In this document: in pieces, positions 22,489 through 34,989 of the stretch
How positions within the stretch are numbered: position 1 is the first letter of the stretch
Layout of the letters: each line of letters starts with the position of its first letter
From: Quercus robur
Lineage: Eukaryota > Streptophyta > Magnoliopsida > Fagales > Fagaceae
NCBI RefSeq assembly: GCF_932294415.1
Contig: NC_065541.1
Coordinates: forward strand, 52,864,290-52,928,289
DNA length: 64,000 bases
Direction: 5' to 3'
Notes under the pieces: model-generated
Seen by the model: the letters and a program-made list of their open reading frames with translations, nothing else
What the model was told of the DNA's origin: nothing
The model's database searches: none
Position numbers and translations under genes: made by a program

Positions 22489-25400
22489 CACCATTCAGTG
22501 GATAAGGCAAGATTCAATCGAGATTTGGGGGTTGTTCGAGTTGGAACCAATGGTGGTTTGGAAGAACATGTTCCCACTGACAGAGATGAGCAGAAGGTTG
22601 GGCTACTTGCCGTTGAAGGACGAAGCATAGGTAACAACTCTAAACCCTTGGTGAAGGTTTCTAACGGATAGATTGTCGGTACCAGTGCCATTGTCGATAA
22701 GCTTAGGGTCATTAGCAACAGGATCAAGCACACTGATTTCGAAAAAATTATTGTTAGAGGCAAAGGTGGAATGGACACAGCCAGTGATAACCATGAGGAA
22801 GATCTTGGAGGACAAACCGACGAAATGCTTGATGATGGGCAATCCACATCAAGTAAAAATGATCCAATTTACAGAGCCAATGATCAATGGAACAATCCTG
22901 ATCAGGGCAACAAAAGACACATTAGGGATCATCAAACACTCCACAACTCTACTTCGGGGGAGATTGGAGTCAAGGATGGAACTAATGGATGCATGGAGAT
23001 TGAGGGACACTGAAGATGTCTCTTCTCTATCTCATTTTGATCCTACTTCAAACCCAAATAGAATCATGAATATTTTGATATGGAGTTGTAGGGGAGCTAT
23101 GAAACCCCTCTTTAGGAAGATTGTTATGTACTTAGTGGCTTGGAATTCCCCAATTATCATGGTGACTATGGAAACATGATTAAGCGGTGCAAGGGCTAAG
23201 GAGATAATTGAAACTCTTCCTTTTGACGGGGCAGAAGTGACAAACACTATCGGGTTTGCAGGAGGAATTTGGTTGCTTTGGAGTTCTAATCTGGTGCATG
23301 TGGATATTCTGGAAATAATAGAGTAGGAGATTCATGCCATTATCCGGGTAAGATCTTAATCCCTTAACTGGTTAATTAGTGCTATTTATGCAAGCCCTAG
23401 ATTAAAAAGGTGTATTCTTTGGGATAATTTAAAAATGTTAGTGAACCTTCATAGTCTACCTTGAGCCCTTATGGGTGATTTTAATAAAGTGCTCTCAAAG
23501 GAGAAAAAATCTAATGGGAACCCAATTTGTTTAAGAAGGGTAAGAGCAGTAAAAGAATGTATGGATGCTTGCCATGTGATGGATTTAGGTTTCTCGGGGC
23601 AAAAGTTTACTTGGTCCAATAAGAGGGAGACTGGAGACCTAATTCAATGCAGGCTAAACAAGTGTTGGGCTAACCCAGAGTGGAAGGAATTCTTCTCAGA
23701 GGCCAATGTCACACACTTGGCCAGAGTCAATTCTGAACATTGCCCCCTGATTTTAAATTTGAATCCTAATATGGGAAACGACTCTAACAAACCCTTTAGA
23801 TTTCAATCCATTTGGCTAAACCATAAGGACTTCCCAACTATGGTAAAGGAAGCTTGGACAGAACAGGATGTTAGATTGAAGGGTGCTATCTCAGACTTTA
23901 CTGTGAAAGCTCAGAGATGGAATAAGGATGTATTTGGAAATGTATTTGCTAGGAAGAAGCAAATTATGGCCAGGCTACTGGGTACTCAGAAAGCTCTAAC
24001 CTCTCGATAAAACCCCTTCCTTCTCAATCTCCAAAACCAATTGTTCGAGGAGTATAATCTTATTCTTCAAATGGAGGAGAAGATATGGGCAATGAAAGTA
24101 AGAACTGACTAGATCATTATGGGGAAGAGAAACACTTCCTACTTTCATATGTCAACACTTGCACAAAGAAGCAAGAACAGAATCACAAGCCTATAGAATG
24201 GTGATGGGGAATGGGTGCACAATGTTGAAGAAGCCAAGGGTATATTCACTTCAAGCTTCATGAAGCTTTACTAGACTGAGCAATATTATTGTCACATTAC
24301 CCCTTAATGGAATTTTGACTAGTGTACTAAACTTAGTCTTGAGGAAGCAAGAGGGTTGTCTCACATCCCTTCTGATAAGGAAATTTGGATTGCCTTGAAG
24401 TCAATGAAACCCTATAAAGCCCCGGGTATTGATGGACTCCATGCAGGCTTTTTCTAGAGATTCTGGCTTATAGTTGGAGATTTGGTGAAGAAGGAAGTAA
24501 TTAAAGCTTTCACAAGTCAAAAAGTCTCAAACTACCTCAATCAGACACTTATTGCACTCATCCCAAAACAGCTTGGACCTAAAACTGTCAACCACTATAG
24601 ACGTATAGGCCTATGTAACACAGTTTATAAGGTCATCTCAAAGATCATTGTCCAAAGGCTTAGACCTCTCCTTCCATCTCTGATTTCTCCCATGCAAACT
24701 ACCTTCTTAGAAGGGAGAAAGGCCTCGGAAAATGTTGTTATTGCCCAAGAATTAATATATTCTCTAAAAAGAAGGAAGGGCAAGGAAAGGTACATGGTGG
24801 TTAAATTTGATCTTGAAAAGGCTTATGATTGCCTTGAGTGGAGTTTTATTAAAATGGTCCTTGAACATTTTGGCCTTCTCCAAAATATTATCAATCTCAT
24901 TATGAGTTGTATTTCCACAACAACCACAACCTTACTTTTCAATGGAAGCAAACTAGAAGCTTTCCAACATTCAAGAGGGATTAGACAAGGTGATCCTATA
25001 TCTCCTTATCTATTTTTGTTATGCATGGAGTTTCTTGGAAGCCAAATTACTAGCATGTGTGAAGCTAGGAGGTGGGATAAGATCAAAGCTTCTAGGAATG
25101 GACCAAGCTTCTCCCATATATTTTTTGCTGATGATTTGATGTTGTTTGCCAAGGCTGAATATAAGAATTGTGAGGCTATCATTGAAGTATTAGACAACTT
25201 CTGCAATCTTGCAAGGCAGAAAGTTAGCACGGGGAAGTCCAAAATCCTCTTTTCCACAAATGTCACAAGAAGAAGAAAGAGATTCAGATGTGGGAAAATG
25301 AGAATTCATGCAAACACTAATCTTGGAAGATATCTTGGTTTTCCAATCCTTTAACAGAGCAGAGCCAGGGCTGCATTCAATTTTGTGGTGGAAAAAATTC

Positions 25401-27078
25401 AAAACAAACTTGCTAGTTGGAAGACCAAGTTGCTATCGAGAGCAGGGAAGCTTGTTAATAGCAGCTGCACCAGTAGCTGAATACTACATGCAATGCCAAG
25501 CACTCCCTACCAAAGTGTGTGATGTAGTTGACAAGATTATCAAAGACTTCCTTTGGGGTTAGACTGAGGAGAAGAGAAAAATGCACATGGTTAGGTGGAG
25601 TACAGTGACACTGCCTAAAGATTTGGGTGGATTGGGTCTCCACTCTATGAAGGATAGAAACTTAGCCATTCTTGCTAAATTGTGTTGAAGGTTGGCCAGT
25701 GAGCAAGGGCACCTTGGGCTCAAATGTTGGCTGCCAAGTACCTGACTCCCTGAAGATTGGAGGAAGGAAGATCAGCTCCTTGCTCAAATGTGTGGGCTGC
25801 CTACAAGAAGGGAGGCCCAATATATGTTAAGGGCTTAAAATGGGCTGTGAGGAATGACGAGTCAATTAATTTATGGCTGCATTTTTGGCTTTTAGTAGGC
25901 AGACTTCGAAATCTCAGTAAAGGACCTCTGAATCGGGATGAAGATCAAGTTACTGTCAATCAATGCTTTGACAATGAACGTGAATGGAGAAGCATATCCT
26001 TTGTGATACTAGAACAAATTCTTATTGTTATTAAAGTAACCCCACTGTCTTTGAATCGAAATGCAAAAGATTCTCTTCATTGGGCCTTCTTCAAAGATGG
26101 CATCTTCTCTCTAAGATCAACCTACTTGCTAGCAAGGAATTTAAATCCTTTGAACTTGGAAACAAATCCAATAGCTTGGGTCTGGAAGGTTGAAGCTCTC
26201 CTAAAGGTTCAATTTTTTCTTTGGCTATGTCTTCATAATGGTGTTCCCATTGGAGAAGTGCTAGGTTCAAGGGGTTTAAACATCGACCCCACATGTAGTT
26301 TATGTTAGAAAGATAATGAATCAGTTGAGCATCTATTAAAGGGCTATGAGGTTGCTCAATTGTTTTGGTAGGACTTGAATTTCCCTCACTACCTGAGGGA
26401 GTCATTCAACTTACCCCTTGGAAAATGGCTAGAGATCAATTGCTAGAAGGATATTAGATCCAATATAATGAGTTTGCCTTGGAAGATTTTGTTTCCCATG
26501 GGGGTATGGCACCTTTGGTTACACAAATGATTATACATTCAGATCGGGAAGGGTGACTGCTTGAGCTTCAAAAGGTGCATCAAAGATAGTGCTGAATTCT
26601 ACTCTATTGGCATCAATGCTCTCTATTGGCATCAATGCTAAGCTACAAAAGCCCAAAACTGTCATACCCGTAGGTTGGATCAAATCGCCTAAAGGATGGA
26701 CAAAACTTAATTCTGATGGATTAGTGATGGGAAGTACTAGTAAGGCAGGGGAAGGAGTGATCTGAAATCATGATGGGTAATGGTTGAAAAGTTATGCAAG
26801 ACCACTCGGATACACCAACAGCTATAGGACAGAACTTTGGGCTTTAAGAGATGGCTTGGTGCTAGCGAAGGAAATGGGGTTAAATAGCCTCATTGTTGAG
26901 CTTGATGCTCTGAGTGTAGTGCTGCTCATGACTAACAACAATGTCATCTTGCTAATGGAACCTTTATTGACTGATTTGCAAAAACCTGCTGAGGAAAATC
27001 CCCAATAAATAGATTGTTCATGCCTATTGAGATGCTAACCAATGCACTAATGCATTGGCAAAATTAGGAGCTACTTCT

Positions 27079-27491
27079 TGTTAAAGTGGGCTCGTGTGGC
27101 TTGAATTGCTACAAGCCCAAGTGATCGAATTCAACTAGAAATATAATTCCTAGTACAGCCAACTTTGACATATATATATATATATATATAAATATATATA
27201 TTAGGTTTGAGATCAAGGGTAGCCGTGAGAGATAATTCCTAATAACCTAGCAGCCATATAAGAAGAAAGAATAGTGTTTTCTTGTCTTGTGGGTGAGAGA
27301 GAAATATTATAGCCGCAAGTTGTACTCTGTATTTTTCCCTGATAATAGTGAAATCCCTGCAACTCCGTGGATGTAGGCAAATTGCTGAACCACATAAATA
27401 TTGACTTGTGCGTGTGATTGTTTTCTTTGGTGTGTGTTTTCTCTATTTGTTTTATTTCTCACATGTTGAAATTTTGGTTAAATTCCCTACA
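27079..27491 (+). repeat. Left LTR of the Copia element (413 bp)
   Basis: TG...CA ends. It contains a (TA)n run at about 27169-27190 and the block AGAAAGAATAGTGTTTTCTT. Compared with the right LTR it lacks the TGTGTG interruption of the TA run. Confidence 0.92.
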
Positions 27492-27512
27492 ACTAGTATC
27501 AGAGCCTAGGGT
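27492..27512 (+). promoter_or_regulatory. Primer binding site of the Copia element
   Basis: ACTAGTATCAGAGCCTAGGG directly after the LTR resembles the usual plant TGGTATCAGAGC site complementary to initiator methionine tRNA, with changes at the first bases. Confidence 0.7.
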
Positions 27513-27521
27513 TAGGTTTGA

Positions 27522-30500
27522 GTGGGAGTAATGGCAGAGGAAGCGGGAAAGACGTCTAGAATAGAAAAGTTCGACGGCACAGACTTTGGATTTTGGAGGA
27601 TGCAAATCGAGGATTACCTTTATGGGAGGAAGTTGCATCTGCCGCTTCTAGGGGAAAAACCTGAGGCTATGAAGGCTGAGGAATGGGCTCTTCTTGACAG
27701 ACAGGTATTGGGAGTTATTAGGTTAACTCTGTCTAGGTCTGTTGCACACAATGTTGTAAAGGAGAAGACCACAGTAGATCTGATGAAGGCTTTGTCCAAA
27801 ATGTATGAAAAGCCGTCTGCAAACAACAAGGTGCATCTGATGAAGAAATTGTTCAATTTGAAGATGGCAGAGAATGCATCAGTAACACAACATCTGAACG
27901 AATTTAACACTATCACAAATCAATTGTCATCTGTAAAAATTGATTTTGATGATGAGATTTGTGCTCTAATCGTTTTGGCTTCTTTGTCAAATAGTTGGGA
28001 GGCAATGAGGATGGTAGTAAGCAATTCTACAGGAAAGGAAAAGTTCAAGTACAATGATATACGAGATTTAATTCTGGATGAGTAGATTCGCAGAAGAGAT
28101 GCAGGTGAAACCTCAAGATCTGGTTCTGCCCTAAACCTTGAGACAAGAGGCAGAGGTAATGATAGAAATTCAAACCAAGGCAGATAAAAATCCAGAAATT
28201 CTAATCGAAACAGAAGCAAATCTAGATTAGGCCGACAAGTACAATGCTGGAACTGTGGGAAAACAGGTCACTTTAGGAATCAATGCAAAAGTCCTAAGAA
28301 GAATAATGGAGATGATTCTGCTAATGTTGTAACAGAAGAGGTACAGGATGCATTACTTCTTGCAGTAGATAGTCCACTTGATGATTAGGTTTTGGATTCA
28401 GGAGCTTCTTTTCATACCACTCCACACCAAGAAATCATACAGAATTATGTTACAGGTGATTTTGATAAGGTGTATTTGACTGATGGTTCAGCCTTGGATG
28501 TTGTGGGTATGGGAGATGTTCGGATATTGTTGCCCAATGGGTCTGTTTGGTTACTGGAGAAGGCTCAACATATTCCTGACTTGAGGAGAAATCTGATTTC
28601 TGTTGGACAACTTAATGATGAAGAACATGCAATACTATTTGTTGGTGGTACTTGGAAGGTTACAAAGGGAGCTAGGGTGTTGGCTCGTGGAAAGAAGATC
28701 GGTACTCTGTATATGACCTCATGTCCAAGAGACACAATTGCAGTTGCTGATGCAAGTACTGATACAAGCTTATGGCACTGCAAACTTGGTCACATGAGTG
28801 AGAAAGGGATGAAGATGCTGCTGTCAAAAGGAAAACTACCAGAATTAAAGTCCATTGATTTTGACATGTGTGAAAGCTGCATTTTAGGAAAGCAGAAAAA
28901 GGTGAGCTTCTTGAAAACTAGCAGGATACCGAAGGCTAAAAAATTGGAGTTAGTACACACTGATTTGTGGGGGCCTTCTCCGATTGCCTCCCTTGGAGGT
29001 TCAAGGTACTACATTACTTTCATTGATGACTCAAGCAGAAAGGAATGAGTTTATTTTCTGAAAAATAAATCTGATATATTTGAAACTTTTAAGAAGTGGA
29101 AGGCCATGGTTGAGACAGAAACAGATTTGAAAATAAAATGTTTGAGGTCAGATAATGGACGAGAGTACATAGATGGAGGGTTCAGTGAGTATTGTGCTGC
29201 ACAGGGAATTAGGATGGAGAAGACCATTCCTCGGACACCACAGCAGAATGGTGTGGCTGAGGGCATAAACAAAACTCTCAATGAGCGTGCTAGGAGTATG
29301 AGGTTGCATGCTGGACTACCAAAAACTTTTTGGACTGACGCTGTTAGCACTACAACTTACCTGATAAACCGAGGACCATCAGTTCCCATGGAGTTCAGAC
29401 TTCCTGAGGAGATTTGGAGTGGTAAAGAGGTAAAGTTTTCACATTTAAAAGTTTTTGGTTGTGTTTCTTATTTTCATATTGATTATGATGCTCATAGTAA
29501 ACTTGATGTAAAGTATAAAATATGTTTTTTCATTGGCTATGGTGATGAAAAATTTGGCTATAGGTTTTGGGATGAACAAAACAGGAAAATCATCAGAAGT
29601 AGAAATGTGATATTTAATGAACATGTTATGTACAAGGACAGGTCAACTGTAGTGTCAAATATTACAGAGATAGATTAAAAGAAATCTGAGTTTATCAACT
29701 TAGATAAATTGACTGAAGGTACTATCCAGAAAGGGGGTGAAGAAGATAAGGAGAATGTAAATTCACAGGTAGATCTGAGTACACCTATAACTGAAGTTCG
29801 CAGACCTTCCAGGAACATTAGACCTCCACAGCGTTATTCACCCACTTTAAATTATCTCCTGTTGATTGATGGTGGTGAGCCAGAGTGTTATGGTAAAGCC
29901 TTGCAAGATGAGAACTCAATCAAGTGGGAGTTAGCCATGAAGGATGAGATGGATTCCTTGTTGGGGAATTAGACATGGGAACTGACTGAATTGCCAGTAG
30001 GAAAGAAGGCTTTGCACAACAAGTGGGTATACAAAATAAAGAATAAGCATGATGGTAGCAAACGTTACAAGGCCAGATTAGTTGTTAAAGGGTTCTAGCA
30101 GAAGGAGGGCATTAACTACACATAGATATTTTCTCCAGTTGTGAAGATGTCAACAATTAGACTGGTACTGGGAATGGTGGCTATAGAAAACTTACATCTT
30201 AAGCAGTTAGATGTGAAGACAGCATTCCTTCATGGTGACTTGGAGGAAGACCTTTACATGATTCAACCAGAAGGATTCATTGTTCAGGGACAAGAGAATT
30301 TAGTCTGCAAACTGAGAAAGAGCTTGTATGGCCTAAAACAAGCTCCTAAACAGTGATACAAGAAATTTGACAGTTTTATGCATAAAATTGGGTTCAAGAG
30401 ATGTGAAGCTGATCACTGTTGCTATGTTAAGTTTTCTGACAATTCTTACATCATATTATTGTTGTATGTGAATGATATACTTATTGCAGGGTTTAGCATT

Positions 30501-31427
30501 GAGAAGATTAATAATCTAAAGAAGCAATTGTTCAAACAGTTTGCAATAAAGGATTTGGGAGCTGCAAAGCAAATCCTTGGTATGAGAATCATTAGAGCCA
30601 AGGCTAATGGTATATTGAAGCTTTCACAGTCAGAGTATGTGAAGAAAGTTCTCAGCAGGTTCAACATGAATGAAACTAAACCAGTGAGCACACCCTTGGG
30701 TAGTCATTTCAAACTAAGCAAAGAACAGTCACCGAAGACAGAGGAAGAAAGGGACCATATGAGCAAGGTGCCCTATGCCTCAACTATTGGCAGCTTGATG
30801 TATGCTATGGTGTGTACAAGACCAGACATTGCACATGCAATGGGAGTTGTGAGCAGATTCATGAGTAGGCCTGGAAAGCAGCATCGGGAGGCAGTCAAGT
30901 GGATTCTAAGATATCTGAAGGGTTCATCAGATACATGTCTTTGCTTCACAGGTGCAAGTTTGAAACTGCAGGGTTATGTAGATGCTGATTTTGCTGGTGA
31001 TATTGATAGTAGAAAGAGTACTACTGGGTTTGTTTTTACTCTGGGTGGTATAGCTATATTATGGGCTTCAAATCTGCAAAAAATTGTCACTTTGTCTACT
31101 ACAGAAGCTAAGTATGTTGCAGCAACTGAAACTGGAAAGGAGATGATTTGGCTACATGGTTTCTTAGATGAATTAGGTAAGAAGCAGGAGATGGGCATTC
31201 TACACAGTGACAGTCAGAGTGCAATCTTTCTTGCCAAAAATTCGGCTTTTCATTCAAAGTCGAAGTACATACAGACAAAATACCACTTTATCCGTTATCT
31301 TGTTGAAGATAAGCTGATAATACTTGAGAAGATTTGTGGATCTAAGAACCTGACAAACATGTTGACTAAGGGTGTCACTATTGAGAAGTTGAAGTTGTGC
31401 GCAGCTTCAATTGGTCTTCTAACTTAA
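27522..31427 (+). pseudogene. Copia gag-pol polyprotein, single frame with nine stops
   Basis: All segments lie in one frame with no frameshift over 3.9 kb, but nine stops occur (28083, 28185, 28386, 29046, 29676, 29970, 30096, 30123, 30354). Gag is 27522-28085 and beyond (KFDGTDFGFWRMQIEDYLYG), with zinc knuckle CWNCGKTGHFRNQC at about 28240. Protease has VLDSGASFHTT. Integrase has its HHCC part (LWHCKLGHMSEKGMK, MCESCILGKQ) and the DDE residues in HTDLWGP, RSDNGREY and NGVAEGINKTLNERA. RT has [19 protein letters not shown], and the catalytic YVDD reads YVND (LLYVNDILIAG). RNase H has DADFAGDIDSRKSTTGF and STTEAKYVAATE and ends at 31427. Without readthrough, repair and an active RT, it cannot move on its own. 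Confidence 0.9.
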
Positions 31428-31575
31428 GGACAAGAGGATGAGTTGTAGGGACGAGGGATTGTGTTATGGAGGATTGTGGTTGATGTTTGCAGCTTGTGAG
31501 CCCTTAAGGGCTAAGGTAGAGGCGATGGAGGAGTTTGCTAGTGTAGCTTGATCAATTCAAGCCAAGGTGGAGATT

Positions 31576-31997
31576 TGTTGAAGTGGGCTCGTGTGGCTTG
31601 AATTGATACAAGCCCAAGTTGACCGAATTCAACTAGGAATATAATTCCTAGTACAGCCGACTTTGACATATATATATATATATATATGTGTGTATAAATA
31701 TATATATTAGGTTTGAGATCAAGGGTAGCCGTGAGAGATAATTCCTAATAACCTAGCAGCCGCATAAGAAGAAAGAATAGTGTTTTCTTGTCTTGTGGGT
31801 GAGAGAGAAATATTATAGCCGCAAGTTGTACTCTGTATTTTTCCCTAATAATAGTGAAATCCCTACAACTCCGTGGACGTAGGCAAATTGCTGAACCACG
31901 TAAATATTGTCTTGTGTATGTGATTGTTTTCTTTGGCGTGTGTTTTCTCTATTTGTTTTGTTTCTCATAAGCTGGAATTTTGGTTAAATTCCCTACA
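31576..31997 (+). repeat. Right LTR of the Copia element (422 bp)
   Basis: The start TGTTGAAGTGGGCTCG is preceded by the purine tract. It ends AATTCCCTACA at 31997 before the CTTCT target duplication. It carries the same blocks as the left LTR, with a slightly longer TA/TG tract. Confidence 0.92.
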
Positions 31998-32148
31998 CTT
32001 CTATCTTCTTTTGCTGTCTTTTTGAGCCCACCGTCTGTGGTGGGTAGTATATTAGCCTATGATAAAGCGAATATGTTTTGTAACAGACTGGTTAATTCCA
32101 AAGTCTAATGCATTTTCTATGGTTTACCCAAAAAAAAAAACCTCTATC

Positions 32149-33900
32149 CAAGCCCAATATTTTGTTTGACTACCCAATAAAATTTTGAGAGCACAAGCCT
32201 GCAATATTGATATTGAATGATAAACAATTTCCCATGAAACAAGAGTGGCAGACAGTTATTGGAGTAATAATTGACTATTTGTACAATTTCTTATAGTTCC
32301 AAGAAAGCTTTTTAACCATTCACTTCAATTCAAAAAAAATTACCCATCACATGAGGGGTCAGTAGAATCAAACTCACGCTAGTCACACACTCACACGGCA
32401 AGCAACACATAAATTAAAACCCATTTAAAACAAAAATAAAGAAGAAAATAAACTAGAGGAGCAGACCAAATAAATAAGAAAAAGATAACGACGAAGAAGG
32501 GAGATAGATCAACAAGGTAAGGGTGACAAAGAAGCATGTTTACTACGTAGGTGACGTGCTTGACGCTAATCCAGTAAGTTATTGAGAGAAGGGAGAGCGA
32601 CTTTAGATTTGATAGTTAACTCTTTTTTATTTTGGTCCGGTATGCATTTATCAGCCGGAATCCGATATTTGCTCCGGTATGACCGGATCAACCTGGTTAG
32701 ACTGGTATTTAATCTGGCGAAAACACAGACATTTCTATATCGAAGTAGGTGCTGGTATGGAAATTACCAGTCATACCGTACGGTACGAGATTCACTACCT
32801 TGATTCTGTATGAGGAAAATAAAATTAAAAAATAAAAGCTGAAGGGAAAAATATCAAGAGAATATAATTTGACTGAAGAGTGAGAGAAGTGACTCGTACT
32901 AAATATTGATTATCAAACATCTCTTGTATGTAAATATCTTACATATTATAACAATGACAACAGTTTAAATCAACCACATATAAGTGGAAAGTCTTGTGCC
33001 ACTAAATTTGAAGCTCATAAATATGAACAACCTCCATATCATCAGGTTTTATATGGATTGGGGCATTCAAGGCTTCGGCAATATCAATGCAACATTGTGA
33101 AGAACTCCCGACACTTGAATTGTGCTCCATATAAGCCTATAAAAAATTACCTCTCGACTCTATTGGTTGTATTGCAACAGTTTGGGGATTTCAAGTTTCA
33201 ACCTTGAGCAAAATAAGAAAGAATAACATCTATCTGAATATAAAATTGAGTTAAACAAATATAAAATAAGCCATAAAGTCAGGAAAAATAAAATTTTAGA
33301 ACAATTTTTTCAAGCTCAAAACTAAATGTGATTGTCCCTTTTGTCTAACTTAATTTTGTCATAAAATATCTCTCTTCAAGACAATATTTAATGTTGTCCA
33401 TTATTCAAATTTGTGTAGTTTGACTAATTTAAATATCCTAGTACTATATCCAACCAAGAACCATAAAGAAACCAAGAACTATAAAGAAAGGTAGAGGGAG
33501 GAAGGCTGATTTAAACGAAGAAAAATGAAGGCTTTTAGAAGAATTCAAACTCGTATCAATAGCAAGCATCACCTTCAACTTAAACAGTAGAGCCCTTATG
33601 TTTGGAATTTGGGCAATTTATAGGATTGAAACAATCAAATATTAATAAGTGTCGTACTCTCAATTACAATGATTAAATTATCATGCATGAATGTGCTTAT
33701 GGAATGGCCTCACACCCTTGGCCCAAATGATATGCATTTGGCTGTAGTTTTTATTGAGATCTTTGGGGTTTACTTTGAGTACACAGTCATGAGGCCTCTC
33801 CTAAATTTTCAATAAAACCCAAAAACCAATGCACTTTCGTGGGCTTTCAAGTGTGAAATCATAAATTCAACTATAATACTTAAGCTTGTAACTTATATAT
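32149..33900. other. Spacer without a recognised gene
   Basis: At 32630-32800 there is an ACCGG-rich stretch (TTTGGTCCGGTATGCATTTA to CATACCGTACGGTACGAG) that resembles 20730-20830 on the other side of the LINE and may be a hAT-like element end. The remainder is AT-rich with no supported frame. Confidence 0.4.
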
Positions 33901-33919
33901 TCATGCAGAATCATTACTT

Positions 33920-33940
33920 TTTTTTTTTTTTTTTGGTAGT
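33920..33940 (-). mobile_element. Tail-only retroposon insertion with 16-bp target duplication
   Basis: TGCAGAATCATTACTT occurs exactly twice (33904-33919 and 33941-33956) around a 21-bp insert, a T run followed by GGTAGT. This is the structure of target-primed reverse transcription that copied only the poly-A tail and a few bases (minus orientation). Confidence 0.7.
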
Positions 33941-34409
33941 TGCAGAATCATTACTTATCTTTTGCATAATTGGGTGCCAAAATTCAAGCATCACAATTTG
34001 ATTTGATTTGATTTAGGTCTTTTATTTATTATGTTTGATAAAACATGTATTTTAGTGCTCAATGTTTGTTTCATAATTAGAAACTTTTCTCAAAATAGTT
34101 TGTGAATTCAATTATATCTTATGTTTCCTAGAATGTAAATGGAACACATAAATAACATTAAATCTCATGCTCAAACATTATGTCCCTCTTAATCATAGTT
34201 ACCTGCAAAAGTATTGAATCTTTGACTTGTATGATGGCCAATTTTGGGTATCACATCTTCTATCTAAAAAACAACAAACCCCAAATAAGAAATTTGGGCA
34301 ATAGCAAACCAATGTCTCCAAGACATTTATTCAAGAAAAGATTGATGTAAACATTGTAATGGAAGGGGGAAATAGAATAATGTAAAATAAATAAAAAATA
34401 AAAAATAAT

Positions 34410-34411
<2 letters not shown>

Positions 34412-34448
<37 letters not shown>
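34412..34448. repeat. (AC)n microsatellite
   Basis: A continuous run of about 18 AC units. Confidence 0.9.
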
Positions 34449-34449
<1 letters not shown>

Positions 34450-34989
34450 CTGAGCAACCCAGATTTAAGATTTTAGCATTTGGTTCATTTTCAAATATTC
34501 TAAAAAGATTAAACATACTAAAAAAAATACTGACCAAATAGGATCGTACTCTTAACTCTTTCAATTAGCAAGTAACAGTTTGTCAATACCACCCTCCTCT
34601 TGAAATCAACATAGGGAAATAAGCATATCCATAAATAGAAGAATTTGTGCAAAAAGTATGGAAGGCTAATATGAAAACAATTGTTACTAATCAAAGAATT
34701 CACCAAATTTAGACCCTAAGCCTCACATTTGGTAACATAAAAAATCATGAGAGCAATAAAATGTAGGTCCATAGCAGAATTTTGTGTTGTGTTGTGAAAG
34801 CTCACTTAGTGTGTAAAACACTAGTGAATGTTCAAACTCCCAATTATAAAATAACCAACACAAGCTTATACTCATACAATATATGTGTGGAATGATAAAT
34901 ATAAGCTATACCCAAACATGCAAACTACTCTAAGCCATAATTTAATCACAACACAGCAGTAGTTAAAAGCAAAGAGTAAGGGATAGAAA

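Larger units (their letters stand above)
27079..31997 (+). mobile_element. Complete Copia-type LTR retrotransposon (4.9 kb) with exact 5-bp TSD
   Basis: Two LTRs (27079-27491 and 31576-31997) start TGTT(A/G)AAGTGGGCTCG and end AATTCCCTACA. CTTCT flanks both sides (27074-27078 and 31998-32002). A primer site like CTAGTATCAGAGCC (initiator Met tRNA type) follows the left LTR, and a purine tract (AAGGTGGAGATT) precedes the right one. The order gag, protease, integrase, RT, RNase H is Copia-type, close to Tnt1. By eye the LTRs differ at about 20 of some 410 aligned sites, suggesting an insertion a few million years ago if usual plant rates hold. Confidence 0.92.
23066..32107 (+). pseudogene. LINE ORF2: endonuclease, reverse transcriptase, RNase H, broken and split
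   Basis: The start MNILIWSCRGAMKPLFRKIV (about 23066) and MGDFNKVLSKEKKSNG with LGFSGQKFTWSNKRETGDL (about 23470-23640) are the APE-type endonuclease. The usual RLDR and SDH catalytic motifs read RLNK and SEH, so both Asp positions are altered. Reverse transcriptase is at about 24420-25354 (HYRRIGLCNTVYKVISKIIV, KFDLEKAYDCLEW, GIRQGDPISPYLF), and the catalytic FADD at about 25126 is kept. zf-RVT-like sequence lies at about 26050-26400, and RNase H from about 26690 (ELWALRDGLVLAKEMG) to the Copia insert at 27079, resuming at 32003 and stopping at 32107. There are at least ten stops or frameshifts by eye. Confidence 0.75.
20971..32140 (+). mobile_element. L1-type LINE, nearly full length (about 6.2 kb), split by a Copia element
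   Basis: The element lies between direct repeats AAACCTCTATC (20960-20970) and the same string reached through the 3' poly-A at 32131-32148 (AAAAAAAAAACCTCTATC). It reads ORF1 (DUF4283 and a zinc knuckle), ORF2 (endonuclease, reverse transcriptase, zf-RVT and RNase H) and a poly-A tail, with the Copia insert (27079-31997) inside the RNase H end. Several frameshifts and stops mean it is dead. Its 5' end falls one base before the ORF1 ATG, so a 5' UTR is missing or never was present. Confidence 0.85.
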
